A stretch of DNA of 27,366 nt from CAYFPO01 sp964345035 (lineage in GTDB: Bacteria; Fidelibacterota; Marinisomatia; SCGC-AAA003-L08; GCA-002704045): assembly GCA_964345035.1 (NCBI GenBank), contig CAYFPO010000026.1, positions 1 to 27,366 on the forward strand, given 5' to 3'. Of this stretch, positions 1 through 7,163 are shown piece after piece; within the stretch, counting starts at the first letter, position 1; every line of letters begins with the position of its first letter. Below the pieces are notes generated by a model, which saw only the letters and a program-made list of their open reading frames with translations, made no database searches and was not told the origin of the DNA. The position numbers and the translations under genes are program-made.

Positions 1-75
1 GAGAAAAACGTATTTCGGACCAGCTTGAATGGTGGATATGTAGTTGCTGAACCGGGAGCTTACCCAATATATTAA
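1..75 (+). CDS. C-terminal end of an unrecognised protein (partial)
   Basis: Frame 1 is open from the window edge to a TAA at 73-75. It gives 24 residues ending GGYVVAEPGAYPIY. Codon use looks normal and the frame stops just before a non-coding stretch, which fits the tail of a gene that starts outside the window. Too little is visible to assign a family. Bases 76-190 hold no convincing gene and separate this stop from the helicase start. Confidence 0.45.
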   Translation, partial: EKNVFRTSLNGGYVVAEPGAYPIY

Positions 76-190
76 TGGTTTCTGTTTAACTTAATTCTAA
101 CAGCCTTCGATATTTTGGTCATTCAGGGAGGAACGGCATATTTCCATTTTATTTCCCGCCGAATTTCCGTTTATATTTTCCCGACTGCAA

Positions 191-3181
191 ATGGATTATA
201 ACAAACAACAACTCAAAGCCATTAATCATCCCCCGGCACCACTGCTAATTCTTGCAGGTGCAGGTACGGGAAAAACCACCACCATTGTCGGGCGGATCGC
301 TAGATTGATCAAAGATGAAATTGCCAGCCCGGATTCCATTCTTTCCCTTACCTATACTGTAAAAGCCGCAGAAAATCTTAAAAAATCATTAATTCAACAG
401 GTTGGGCAGAGCGGCAGCAAAATAATTGCATCTAATTATCATGCATTTGCACAAACTCTCCATAACGAATTTTACAAAGAAATGGGGTATTCAACACCAC
501 CTGAAGTGATGAATGAACCGGAAATTTACTTCATGTTGAGAGAAAATTTTGACAAAATTCCGCTGAAATCCACAGAATTCAAAAGAGACCCAATCAATAC
601 AATTATCAATTTCAAAAATATATTTGACCGTATCCGTGATGAACTGCTTTCCTTTGAAGATTTAGAAATTTTGATAAAGAAAGAGAATGAATCACTAAAT
701 GAAAAAGAAGAGCTTAAAGAATTTGTATATCAATGTGAAGATATTATGACTGCATATCCATTATTTCAACAATGGAAACAAAACCTCGACCAAATTGATT
801 TTGGAGATATGATCTGGAATTTATGGAATCTAATCTGTAATAATGAAAAAGTGTTAAATATATTAAAAGTGAGATTCAAACATATTATTGTTGATGAATT
901 CCAGGATAATAACTTCGCCTTGTCCAGCATAGTACAGAAAATTGCAGAACCTGAAAATAGTATTACAGTGGTGGGTGATGATGACCAGTCCATTTATTCA
1001 TTTAGAGGAGCTAATATTGGGAATGTTCATCAATTTGTTGAAATATATGCCGGTTACACTGATTTTGAAAAAATTCCATTGATGGAAAATTACAGATCTG
1101 ATCAGAAAATTCTGGATTTAGCAAATGTTGTAATCCGGGAGAACCCGGGACGGCTTGAAAAAGGAATTTTAAATTCCCCTGAAAAAGGAGTGAATATTCC
1201 ACGGCTGTTGATCGGAGACCGCACAATACATCCAGCGGCAATATGTAAAGAGATTAAGATATTGTTGAATGAAGGTGAATCACCTGAAAATATTGCGATC
1301 CTTACCAGAACCAATGCCCAATGCGAGATCATGAAAAATGATATGATTTTGGAAGGGATACCTGTAAATTATACTTCAGACCGATTATTTGACCATTCAG
1401 ATATTAAAGATTTGGTAGCCTGGATTAATGTTATTGCAGATTCAGAGTGGAGTTTTCACTCGTTGATCCGTTTACTTAAATTGAAATTTAATGAGGATAC
1501 AGCATTTTATTTTTCAAATTTAATTCATAATAAAAAGATCACTAATACAGAAAATTCTATTGTTGAAAAATGTATTCAAATGTCATCAATACCGGTGGAA
1601 ATCAGAAAATTTTGCCAATCCATTATTGAGATTAAAAATGAGATTAAGAATGTTGGACTGGAACAAACTATCTGGAAAATTTTAATTGAAAGTAAGCAGT
1701 ATGTTGCAGATAAAAATGAAGATCTGCAATATGAAAAATCAATTGAGGGAATTAATCAATTTCGGCAGATTATTTCAAATTTTGTAATACGATACAAAAC
1801 CCGTGATATAAAATTATTATGCCGTTTCATTAATGTAATATATGAAGTAAATAGTACCCTTATTGAATCTGATGAAGCACCATCAAAATTCAGTGTCCAG
1901 CTTATGACCGTTCATAATGCAAAGGGTATGGAATTCAATACAGTTTTTATTCCATATTTATCTTCGTCAATTTTTCCGATGAGATTTAAAAGGGGAAAAG
2001 TCCTCGGATCAATTCCTTTTCATTGGAAGCGTTGGAAAGTAATGGATAGAGATGAAAAAGATCTGCATATCGAGGAAGAGAGAAGGCTTTTTTACGTAGC
2101 AATCACCAGAGCTAAAAAGAATTTAATTCTGTTAACTACAGAAAAAAGACAATCTATGTTCGTTAAGCATTTAGATGCACCATTTATTCAAAAGGAGGTT
2201 TATATGATTGAAAAAACGGAAACCAATATATTTGACGAAATTATAGGGAATCTACATCAAAGAATGATACAGGAATCATCAGCCGGAAATTTTGAAAATT
2301 CAAAACTCCTACTCGAAGCAGTAGAATGTGTTACATTGGTTCGAACCGGTAATATTCCGGAGTGGAATGAAAACCCATATAAAAAAGAAATTGAAGAAAA
2401 ACTTCAATCTGTTAAAACAGAAAATATTACGGTAAAAAAACCACGGTTATCTGCCTCCAGTATTGGTAATTATCAGGATTGTCCATTGAAGTTCAAATAC
2501 AAATATATCCATAAAGTAGAGGAAAAGAGAGGGAAACCGTATTTCAGCCTGGGGAATACTATTCACAAAGTATTGGAGGTATTTCACAGAGATGGATACT
2601 CAACAATGGATGACCTTTTCATGTTGATGGACAAACACTGGAACACAGAGGGATATGAATTTTTACAGGAAGAAGAACAGAACAGACGGGACGGGGAGGA
2701 AATGTTAAAAAAATATTACAATTATTTTAAGTCAGTACAACCCCATGTATTTTCCACTGAAAAATATTTTGAATTTGATCTTTCCAACTGCACTTTGACC
2801 GGAAAATGTGATAGAATTGATGTGAATTCTGATGGTCAGATAAGAATTCTGGATTATAAAACAGGGAAAAAAAAGATGACCGAAAAAGATTCCCGGGAAA
2901 ATCTTCAACTACCAATATATGCGATATATGCAAGACAATCCGATGAAGTTATTGACGACGGCCGTTCATTGGGGAAAATTCCGGAATATGTATCCTACTT
3001 AATGTTACGGCAGGATGATCCGGAAATCTCCATTCAGTTATCGGATGATGAGTTAAATGATTATACCCAAGAAATTGAGACCATTGCTTCGGAAATCGAA
3101 AGTGGTAATTTTGAAGCCAAAACAGGATATCATTGTAACAGATGTGATTATAAAAATTTAATTTGTTCAGAATGGAATTAA
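191..3181 (+). CDS. UvrD/PcrA-like superfamily 1 helicase fused to a PD-(D/E)XK nuclease with an Fe-S cysteine cluster
   Basis: This is a 996-residue DNA helicase-nuclease. Helicase motifs appear in order: Walker A AGAGTGKTTT (22-31), DEFQD Walker B (235-239), VVGDDDQS (from about 260), ENYRSD, motif V TVHNAKGMEF (about 571-582) and motif VI EEERRLFYVAITRAKK (628-643). The C-terminal third is a RecB/AddB-type nuclease: Cys764 in NYQDCPLKFKY, then ILDYKTG with D888-x-K890, then Cys982, Cys985 and Cys992. Such spaced cysteines hold a 4Fe-4S staple in AddB, AdnB and Cas4-type nucleases. The likely role is processing of double-strand DNA ends before recombination. No AddA- or AdnA-like partner is visible here, although the upstream neighbour is cut off. 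The ATG at 191 starts six residues before the helicase Q-motif region and has no clear ribosome binding site. Helicase-nuclease assignment is firm; the exact pathway is inferred. Confidence 0.92.
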   Translation: MDYNKQQLKAINHPPAPLLILAGAGTGKTTTIVGRIARLIKDEIASPDSILSLTYTVKAAENLKKSLIQQVGQSGSKIIASNYHAFAQTLHNEFYKEMGYSTPPEVMNEPEIYFMLRENFDKIPLKSTEFKRDPINTIINFKNIFDRIRDELLSFEDLEILIKKENESLNEKEELKEFVYQCEDIMTAYPLFQQWKQNLDQIDFGDMIWNLWNLICNNEKVLNILKVRFKHIIVDEFQDNNFALSSIVQKIAEPENSITVVGDDDQSIYSFRGANIGNVHQFVEIYAGYTDFEKIPLMENYRSDQKILDLANVVIRENPGRLEKGILNSPEKGVNIPRLLIGDRTIHPAAICKEIKILLNEGESPENIAILTRTNAQCEIMKNDMILEGIPVNYTSDRLFDHSDIKDLVAWINVIADSEWSFHSLIRLLKLKFNEDTAFYFSNLIHNKKITNTENSIVEKCIQMSSIPVEIRKFCQSIIEIKNEIKNVGLEQTIWKILIESKQYVADKNEDLQYEKSIEGINQFRQIISNFVIRYKTRDIKLLCRFINVIYEVNSTLIESDEAPSKFSVQLMTVHNAKGMEFNTVFIPYLSSSIFPMRFKRGKVLGSIPFHWKRWKVMDRDEKDLHIEEERRLFYVAITRAKKNLILLTTEKRQSMFVKHLDAPFIQKEVYMIEKTETNIFDEIIGNLHQRMIQESSAGNFENSKLLLEAVECVTLVRTGNIPEWNENPYKKEIEEKLQSVKTENITVKKPRLSASSIGNYQDCPLKFKYKYIHKVEEKRGKPYFSLGNTIHKVLEVFHRDGYSTMDDLFMLMDKHWNTEGYEFLQEEEQNRRDGEEMLKKYYNYFKSVQPHVFSTEKYFEFDLSNCTLTGKCDRIDVNSDGQIRILDYKTGKKKMTEKDSRENLQLPIYAIYARQSDEVIDDGRSLGKIPEYVSYLMLRQDDPEISIQLSDDELNDYTQEIETIASEIESGNFEAKTGYHCNRCDYKNLICSEWN

Positions 3182-3291
3182 TGGGTTTTTACGAAATAAT
3201 TGTAATTTTTTAAAAACGGGTAAAAAACAGGCAGTAATTTCAACTTATTATGGTAATTTACATTCAAGGAAATTGATGAAAAGGAGATGAA

Positions 3292-3768
3292 ATGGAATTT
3301 TTACCTAAAGCAAAAGATTTTATGTCAACTACAATTATAACTCTTAAACCCGATATGGATATTTTTGATGCCATTAGCCTCCTTCTAAAAAATGAGATTT
3401 CAGGTGCGCCTGTAATTGATGATTCCCGACAAGTGGTAGGAATACTTTCGGAAAAAGATACCATGAAGATTCTTGCAAATGAAGCGTTTTACGATTTGCC
3501 GGGTGGAAACGTTTCTCAATTTATGTCCACTGATGTAACAACAATATCCCCCGATGCTAATTTATATACAATTGCTGATATGTTTTTTACGATGGCATTC
3601 AGAAGGCTGCCGGTAGTCCAAGAGGGGAAACTTCTGGGACAGGTGAGCAGGAGAGATGTTATGAAGGAGATCAAAAAAGGGATGCAGTTAAACAAAAAAA
3701 ATCTTAAATCTGAAATGCTTTCACACGAAATGGAAGTATCCCTGCAGAAACGGAGCAAAGTGAGATAA
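3292..3768 (+). CDS. Protein of two tandem CBS domains
   Basis: This 158-residue protein is almost entirely a pair of CBS domains (about residues 8-60 and 74-128). Both show the typical pattern: a start like KDFMSTTIITLKPD or SQFMSTDVTTISPD, a central SGAPVIDD or RRLPVVQEG, and an end like VGILSEKDTM or LGQVSRRDVM. CBS pairs bind adenine nucleotides and act as energy or ligand sensors, usually on a partner protein. No catalytic domain is attached, and the last 25 residues are charged and probably disordered. The start is supported by AAGGAG at 3281-3286, five bases before the ATG. It lies 22 bases before thrC, so the two may be cotranscribed. The ligand and partner cannot be told from sequence. 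Confidence 0.9.
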   Translation: MEFLPKAKDFMSTTIITLKPDMDIFDAISLLLKNEISGAPVIDDSRQVVGILSEKDTMKILANEAFYDLPGGNVSQFMSTDVTTISPDANLYTIADMFFTMAFRRLPVVQEGKLLGQVSRRDVMKEIKKGMQLNKKNLKSEMLSHEMEVSLQKRSKVR

Positions 3769-3790
3769 AAATTTTCACCAATCCCACCTA

Positions 3791-5161
3791 TTGATTCACT
3801 ATTACAGCACCAACAGAAACCTTCACACTGATAAAATAACCGGATTCAAAGATTTGGTTTCTTTTTCAGAAGCCCTTTTTCTGGGTATTGCCCCTGATGG
3901 CGGATTGTTTATGCCAGACAAAACCCCCTCAATTTCCCAGAATGAAATAGAATCCCTGAGAGATAATTCGTATCCTGAAACCGCATTTGTAATATTGCAA
4001 AAATTCTTACACGGAATACTCAGTGAATCCGAATTACAATCAATTGTAGAAGATGCGTATAATTTTGATATTCCTATTGAATCACTTAATTCAAATACTA
4101 ACTTAGTTCGATTGGATCAGGGGCCGACAGCATCCTTTAAAGATTTTGCTGCCCGGTTTATGGCAAGAATCATGGAAAAACTGAATAAGCTGGACCAGAA
4201 AATTACTATTCTGGTTGCAACATCGGGGGATACCGGCAGCGCTGTAGGGCGGGCATACTTTGGACTAGAAAATTTTAACGTATTGATTTTATATCCTGCC
4301 AATGAAATATCATCGGCCCAAAAGAAGCAGATGGATGGTATTGGTGGTAATGTAACCACTATCTCAGTTGATGGCAAATTTGATGATTGTCAGCGTTTAG
4401 TGAAGCAGGCATTTTCAGATATATCATTGAAAAAAATGAACTTGACATCTGCCAATTCCATTAATATCGGCCGGATCCTGCCTCAGATTGTGTATTATTT
4501 CTACGCATTTGCACAAACAAGTGAGAATTTTAATCCGGTAATTTTTTCTGTTCCATCCGGGAATTTCGGTAATTCACTTGGGTGTGAATTTGCATGTAGA
4601 ATGGGACTGCCTGTAAAAAAGCTGATTCTGGCAGTAAATGAAAATGATGAATTCCCCAGGTTTCTTAAGAATGGTGAATACGAAATTGTATCTCCATCAC
4701 GAGCGTGCCTGTCAAATGCTATGAATGTGGGAAATCCCAGTAACCTTGCCCGGTATTTCGAATTATATGGCGGAACTGTTGACAGAAATGGAATCGTACA
4801 TAAATCACCGGATATTACTTCAATGCGAAAAAACCTCTATTCAGTTTCCGTTTCTGATAAAGTGACCAAATCTACTATTAAAACTACTTATTTGGAAAAT
4901 AACACCATTCTCGAACCACATGGGGCAGTAGGAACAGCAGCTTTGGACCACTACCGAAATCAGACTGATGATGAAACTCCAGCAATCTGTTTTGAAACCG
5001 CACACCCAGGGAAATTCCCGGAAGTTGTGGAGGATGTGTTAGGTATTAATGTAGAGAAACCGGATTGTCTGTCAAAAAACGAAAAACAACATCAGTGTCC
5101 TGTGGAAATATCAAATAGTTATGGAGAGTTGAAAGGGGTGTTGATTGGCAGGGATAGTTGA
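3791..5161 (+). CDS. thrC: Threonine synthase
   Basis: A 456-residue PLP enzyme that converts O-phosphohomoserine to threonine (EC 4.2.3.1). The N-terminus has the family pattern YYSTN, then a region ending in LFLGIAPDGGLFMP. The PLP lysine is K117 in GPTASFKDFAARF. The phosphate/cofactor loop ATSGDTGSAVGRAYFG (143-158), the later VPSGNFGN and the EPHGAVGTAALDHY block are also present. Length fits the family. The start must be TTG at 3791, because no ATG or GTG in this frame precedes the conserved YYSTN motif. It follows the CBS protein by 22 bases. The tail after the last conserved block is ordinary, with no sign of truncation. Confidence in function is high; the start is inferred. Confidence 0.96.
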   Translation: MIHYYSTNRNLHTDKITGFKDLVSFSEALFLGIAPDGGLFMPDKTPSISQNEIESLRDNSYPETAFVILQKFLHGILSESELQSIVEDAYNFDIPIESLNSNTNLVRLDQGPTASFKDFAARFMARIMEKLNKLDQKITILVATSGDTGSAVGRAYFGLENFNVLILYPANEISSAQKKQMDGIGGNVTTISVDGKFDDCQRLVKQAFSDISLKKMNLTSANSINIGRILPQIVYYFYAFAQTSENFNPVIFSVPSGNFGNSLGCEFACRMGLPVKKLILAVNENDEFPRFLKNGEYEIVSPSRACLSNAMNVGNPSNLARYFELYGGTVDRNGIVHKSPDITSMRKNLYSVSVSDKVTKSTIKTTYLENNTILEPHGAVGTAALDHYRNQTDDETPAICFETAHPGKFPEVVEDVLGINVEKPDCLSKNEKQHQCPVEISNSYGELKGVLIGRDS

Positions 5162-5306
5162 TATGTGTAGTTGGAGCTCTGGAGGAATGTGGAAACTATG
5201 AAGTTAATTAAGGAAGGAATATAGGAAATAATAGTTTGATGACTATAATTTTGAATATCTAATTTTTAATGAATTTGTTGTTAAGAGTCTTTATTTATTC
5301 GTATGC

Positions 5307-5350
5307 TAACCCATTAAAACGCTAAATATATAGGAGAGTTAACCCATTAA
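5307..5350. repeat. Pair of 11-base direct repeats TAACCCATTAA, 33 bases apart
   Basis: TAACCCATTAA occurs at 5307-5317 and again at 5340-5350, a start-to-start distance of 33 bases, close to three DNA helical turns. They sit about 200 bases upstream of the DUF5655 gene. They could be protein-binding sites on one DNA face or scars of an insertion. Chance is possible in sequence this AT-rich. Confidence 0.5.
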
Positions 5351-5408
5351 TAACAATAATAGAGTTTATCTGGGTGGTACGCAAGTAGAATAAAAAAAAT
5401 AAAAATAA

Positions 5409-5430
5409 ATGTCAATAGAAACAATGACAT
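5409..5430. promoter_or_regulatory. Inverted repeat ATGTCA-N10-TGACAT, possible operator
   Basis: ATGTCA (5409-5414) and TGACAT (5425-5430) are perfect inverted half-sites with a 10-base spacer. The arrangement is typical of a dimeric repressor site, and it lies about 120 bases upstream of the DUF5655 nuclease-like gene. No matching regulator is in the window, so the role is inferred. Confidence 0.3.
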
Positions 5431-5548
5431 ATCATGACAGATATAAAGTAACCAAGGCAATGACGGTGGATGCAGAAGAAACAAGCCATCGCTTTGTTTA
5501 TATAAAATTTTTACCACCAAAATATAAAAACCATACAAAAGAAAAAAA

Positions 5549-6466
5549 ATGGCACTCTTTAAAATAGAAAAAAACGAACGACTTGAAGGAATAAGAGAGA
5601 ATCCCTTCAGACTCGAAAAAGACATTCAATCGCTGACAGAGATAAATTTAAAATCCATTTTCGGACTTGATTTTGTGAAGTCAGAATTTAGCCTTAACAA
5701 TTTTCGCATTGATACCTTAGCATTTGACAGAGAAATAGGTAATTTTGTGATTATTGAATACAAACGAGACAAGAATTTTAGCGTAATCGATCAGGGTTAC
5801 GCCTATTTGTCTTTAATGCTGAATAATAAAGCGGACTTTATTCTCGAATACAATGAAAACTCAAAAGAGACTTTGAAACGTAATCATGTTGATTGGTCTC
5901 AATCGAGAGTAATGTTTATTTCTCCTTCTTTTACTACTTACCAAAAGGAGGCGATTAATTTTAAAGACTTGCCAATCGAACTTTGGGAAATAAAACGATA
6001 CACAAACCAAACGGTCAATTACAATCAAATCAAAACTTCAGGTGCTCAGGAAAGTGTAAAGACAATTAGCCGACAGGATGAAGTGATTGAAAAAGTAACC
6101 AAAGAAATTAAAGTTTACACGGAAGACGAGCATATAGAAAAAGGGACAGAAGAAACAAGAGAACTTTATGAGACTTTTAAAAGTGCCATATTAAACATAG
6201 CCGATTTAGAAGTTAAACCTAAGCAGAAATACATAGCTTTTGTATCAGGTACAAATGTTGTTGATATTCACATTCAGAAAAATGCTTTGAAAATGTGGTT
6301 GAATTTACAACAAGGCGACCTTGATGACCCAAAAGGGATTACGAGAGACGTTTCTTCTGTCGGACATTATGGAAATGGTGACTATGAAATCGTAATAAGA
6401 ACAGATGAAGAAAGGGAATACATTTTAAGCCTTATAAAGAAATCATTGAAAAAGAATAAAAGCTAA
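5549..6466 (+). CDS. PD-(D/E)XK nuclease-like protein with C-terminal DUF5655
   Basis: A 305-residue protein of the COG3586 type (old label 'predicted transport protein'). The N-terminal half shows a PD-(D/E)XK nuclease core: RID (D55), then FVIIEYK with E70-x-K72, then QGYAYLSLM, which resembles the conserved Q/Y helix of NucS/DUF91-like nucleases. The C-terminal hundred residues match DUF5655: an RELYETFK helix, IHIQKNALKMWLNL, GDLDDPKGITRDVSSVGHYGNGDYE and a final helix. The domain probably cleaves or binds nucleic acid. The family is scattered among genomes and often lies in accessory regions. Its last two codons (AGC TAA) are the first bases of the GIY-YIG repeat, and its 3' end overlaps the minus-strand GIY-YIG gene by 24 bases. 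It is flanked by repeats and a tRNA, which suggests horizontal arrival. Family is confident; activity and role are unproven. Confidence 0.85.
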   Translation: MALFKIEKNERLEGIRENPFRLEKDIQSLTEINLKSIFGLDFVKSEFSLNNFRIDTLAFDREIGNFVIIEYKRDKNFSVIDQGYAYLSLMLNNKADFILEYNENSKETLKRNHVDWSQSRVMFISPSFTTYQKEAINFKDLPIELWEIKRYTNQTVNYNQIKTSGAQESVKTISRQDEVIEKVTKEIKVYTEDEHIEKGTEETRELYETFKSAILNIADLEVKPKQKYIAFVSGTNVVDIHIQKNALKMWLNLQQGDLDDPKGITRDVSSVGHYGNGDYEIVIRTDEEREYILSLIKKSLKKNKS

Positions 6467-6688
6467 CCATTCCCTTCCAATCCCGGATTTTAGATATTTT
6501 TCCCTGATAATTGCTTCAGATCTGTTTTTAAACTTTTCGGAGTAGATTAGCTTCCAGGGACCATATGATTTCGTAAATTTCACTTTACCGGAGTTATGAT
6601 ATTTTAACCGTTGATTTAAATCTGAAGAATGGCCAATATAATGTATCTTATGTTCAACACTTTTTAAGACATAGGTGAAAAATTCCAT
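6443..6688 (-). CDS. Small GIY-YIG endonuclease, copy 1 (altered C-terminus)
   Basis: An 81-residue single-domain GIY-YIG nuclease of the UPF0213/YhbQ-like type. Visible are the TYV (5-7) and YIG (17-19) strands, R27 in DLNQRLKYHNSG, and the helix SEAIIREKYLKSG carrying the likely catalytic glutamate (E63, or E58). I choose the ATG at 6688, which begins MEFFTYVLKS, because the upstream frame translates tRNA sequence and the palindrome. The body is identical to the other copy, but after GREWLA this copy ends FILFQ, read from the antisense of the DUF5655 gene, in place of ENISDY. It converges on and overlaps that gene by 24 bases. Nuclease fold is confident. Whether it acts as a homing enzyme at the tRNA gene is inference. 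Confidence 0.85.
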   Translation of the reverse strand: MEFFTYVLKSVEHKIHYIGHSSDLNQRLKYHNSGKVKFTKSYGPWKLIYSEKFKNRSEAIIREKYLKSGIGREWLAFILFQ

Positions 6689-6709
6689 TTTGTGCTCGAG
6701 ACTGGAGTC
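6461..6709 (-). repeat. 249-base perfect repeat, unit 1 (GIY-YIG gene plus tRNA-Leu 3' end)
   Basis: By eye this stretch is identical to 6915-7163. It runs from AGCTAACCATTCCC at its left edge through the whole GIY-YIG body into the T-loop of a tRNA-Leu 3' end. Its left edge supplies the stop codon of the DUF5655 gene. Its right edge is the point where a 20-base palindrome is inserted. Perfect identity implies a recent duplication or ongoing gene conversion. Confidence 0.95.
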
Positions 6710-6739
6710 CCTGTCTGCCGACAGGCAGGGAACCAGCAC
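6693..6739 (-). pseudogene. tRNA-Leu 3'-end fragment interrupted by a 20-base palindrome
   Basis: Read on the minus strand, 6739-6730 is GTGCTGGTTC and 6709-6693 is GACTCCAGTCTCGAGCA. Joined, these 27 bases equal the 3' end of the intact tRNA-Leu (its T-arm and 3' acceptor strand). Between them lie 20 extra bases (6710-6729). No anticodon arm or D-arm is present, so it cannot make a tRNA. It marks the junction between the two GIY-YIG copies and looks like an attachment-site remnant. Confidence 0.85.
6709..6730. repeat. Short imperfect palindrome inserted in the tRNA T-loop fragment
   Basis: The inserted bases 6710-6729 read CCTGTCTGCCGACAGGCAGG. With one flanking base on each side they fold into a nine-pair stem (one G-T pair) around a four-base CCGA loop. 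The sequence is much richer in G and C than its surroundings. It resembles short interspersed palindromic elements. The insertion splits a T-loop that is uninterrupted at 7163/7164. Confidence 0.85.
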
Positions 6740-7142
6740 TAATAATCAGATATATTTTCAGCTAACCATTCCCTTCCAATCCCGGATTTTAGATATTTTT
6801 CCCTGATAATTGCTNNNNNNNNNNNNNNNNNNNNNNNNNNNNNNNNNNNNNNNNNNNNNNNNNNNNNNNNNNNNNNNNNNNNNNNNNNNNNNNNNNNNNN
6901 NNNNNNNNNNNNNNAGCTAACCATTCCCTTCCAATCCCGGATTTTAGATATTTTTCCCTGATAATTGCTTCAGATCTGTTTTTAAACTTTTCGGAGTAGA
7001 TTAGCTTCCAGGGACCATATGATTTCGTAAATTTCACTTTACCGGAGTTATGATATTTTAACCGTTGATTTAAATCTGAAGAATGGCCAATATAATGTAT
7101 CTTATGTTCAACACTTTTTAAGACATAGGTGAAAAATTCCAT
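6739..7142 (-). CDS. Small GIY-YIG endonuclease, copy 2 (spans the run of N)
   Basis: The start ATG at 7142 begins MEFFTYVLKSVEHKIHYIG and the 3' end at 6739-6741 is a TAG after GREWLAENISDY. The coding sequence is interrupted by 100 N (6815-6914). The 55 bases left of the N equal the first 55 bases right of it. Collapsing that overlap gives one continuous 82-residue protein with the same motifs as copy 1 and its presumably native tail ENISDY. The ATG lies only four bases beyond the 3' end of the intact tRNA-Leu on the same strand, so the gene may be expressed from the tRNA transcript. If the gap is real, this would instead be two partial copies. Confidence 0.7.
6760..6814 (-). repeat. 55-base left fragment of the GIY-YIG repeat before the gap
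   Basis: These 55 bases are identical to 6461-6515 and to 6915-6969. They stop exactly at the run of N. A shared end of 55 bases on both sides of a gap is what a k=55 de Bruijn assembly leaves between neighbouring graph nodes, so this is probably the same DNA as 6915-6969. Confidence 0.85.
6815..6914. other. Run of 100 N (scaffold gap)
   Basis: Exactly 100 undetermined bases, a conventional placeholder for a gap of unknown size. It falls inside the tandem GIY-YIG repeat, where a short-read assembly would branch. The true size may be minus 55 (simple overlap), or it may hide more repeat units. Confidence 0.95.
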
Positions 7143-7163
7143 TTTGTGCTCGAGACTGGAGTC
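6915..7163 (-). repeat. 249-base perfect repeat, unit 2 (attached to the intact tRNA-Leu)
   Basis: Identical by eye to 6461-6709. Here the repeat continues without interruption from the T-loop into the rest of a complete tRNA-Leu gene, so this unit is joined to the functional gene while unit 1 is joined to a fragment. Confidence 0.95.

Larger units (their letters stand above)
5162..5548. other. 387-base intergenic region: left edge of the accessory island
   Basis: No gene can be supported here. The stretch is very AT-rich, with A-tracts near 5390-5410 and 5540-5549. It contains two 11-base direct repeats (5307-5317 and 5340-5350) and a 6-base inverted repeat (5409-5414 and 5425-5430). A TATA-rich patch near 5496-5505 could be a -10 box for the downstream nuclease gene, but no convincing -35 element is seen. 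The change from dense housekeeping genes to sparse sequence with repeats suggests an insertion-prone site. Confidence 0.5.

Noticed and set aside
5347..5625. 92-residue minus-strand open frame, hydrophobic
   Set aside because: It overlaps the start of the DUF5655 gene on the opposite strand, and its hydrophobic look comes from antisense A-tracts. No family pattern.
6689..6739. N-terminal extension of GIY-YIG copy 1 (residues before MEFFTYV)
   Set aside because: The extra codons translate the tRNA fragment and the palindrome. The ATG at 6688 matches the start of copy 2 and the family N-terminus.
6443..7163. Tandem repeats considered as a CRISPR array
   Set aside because: The repeat unit is 249 bases and codes for a GIY-YIG protein. 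There are no short repeats with unique spacers and no cas genes.
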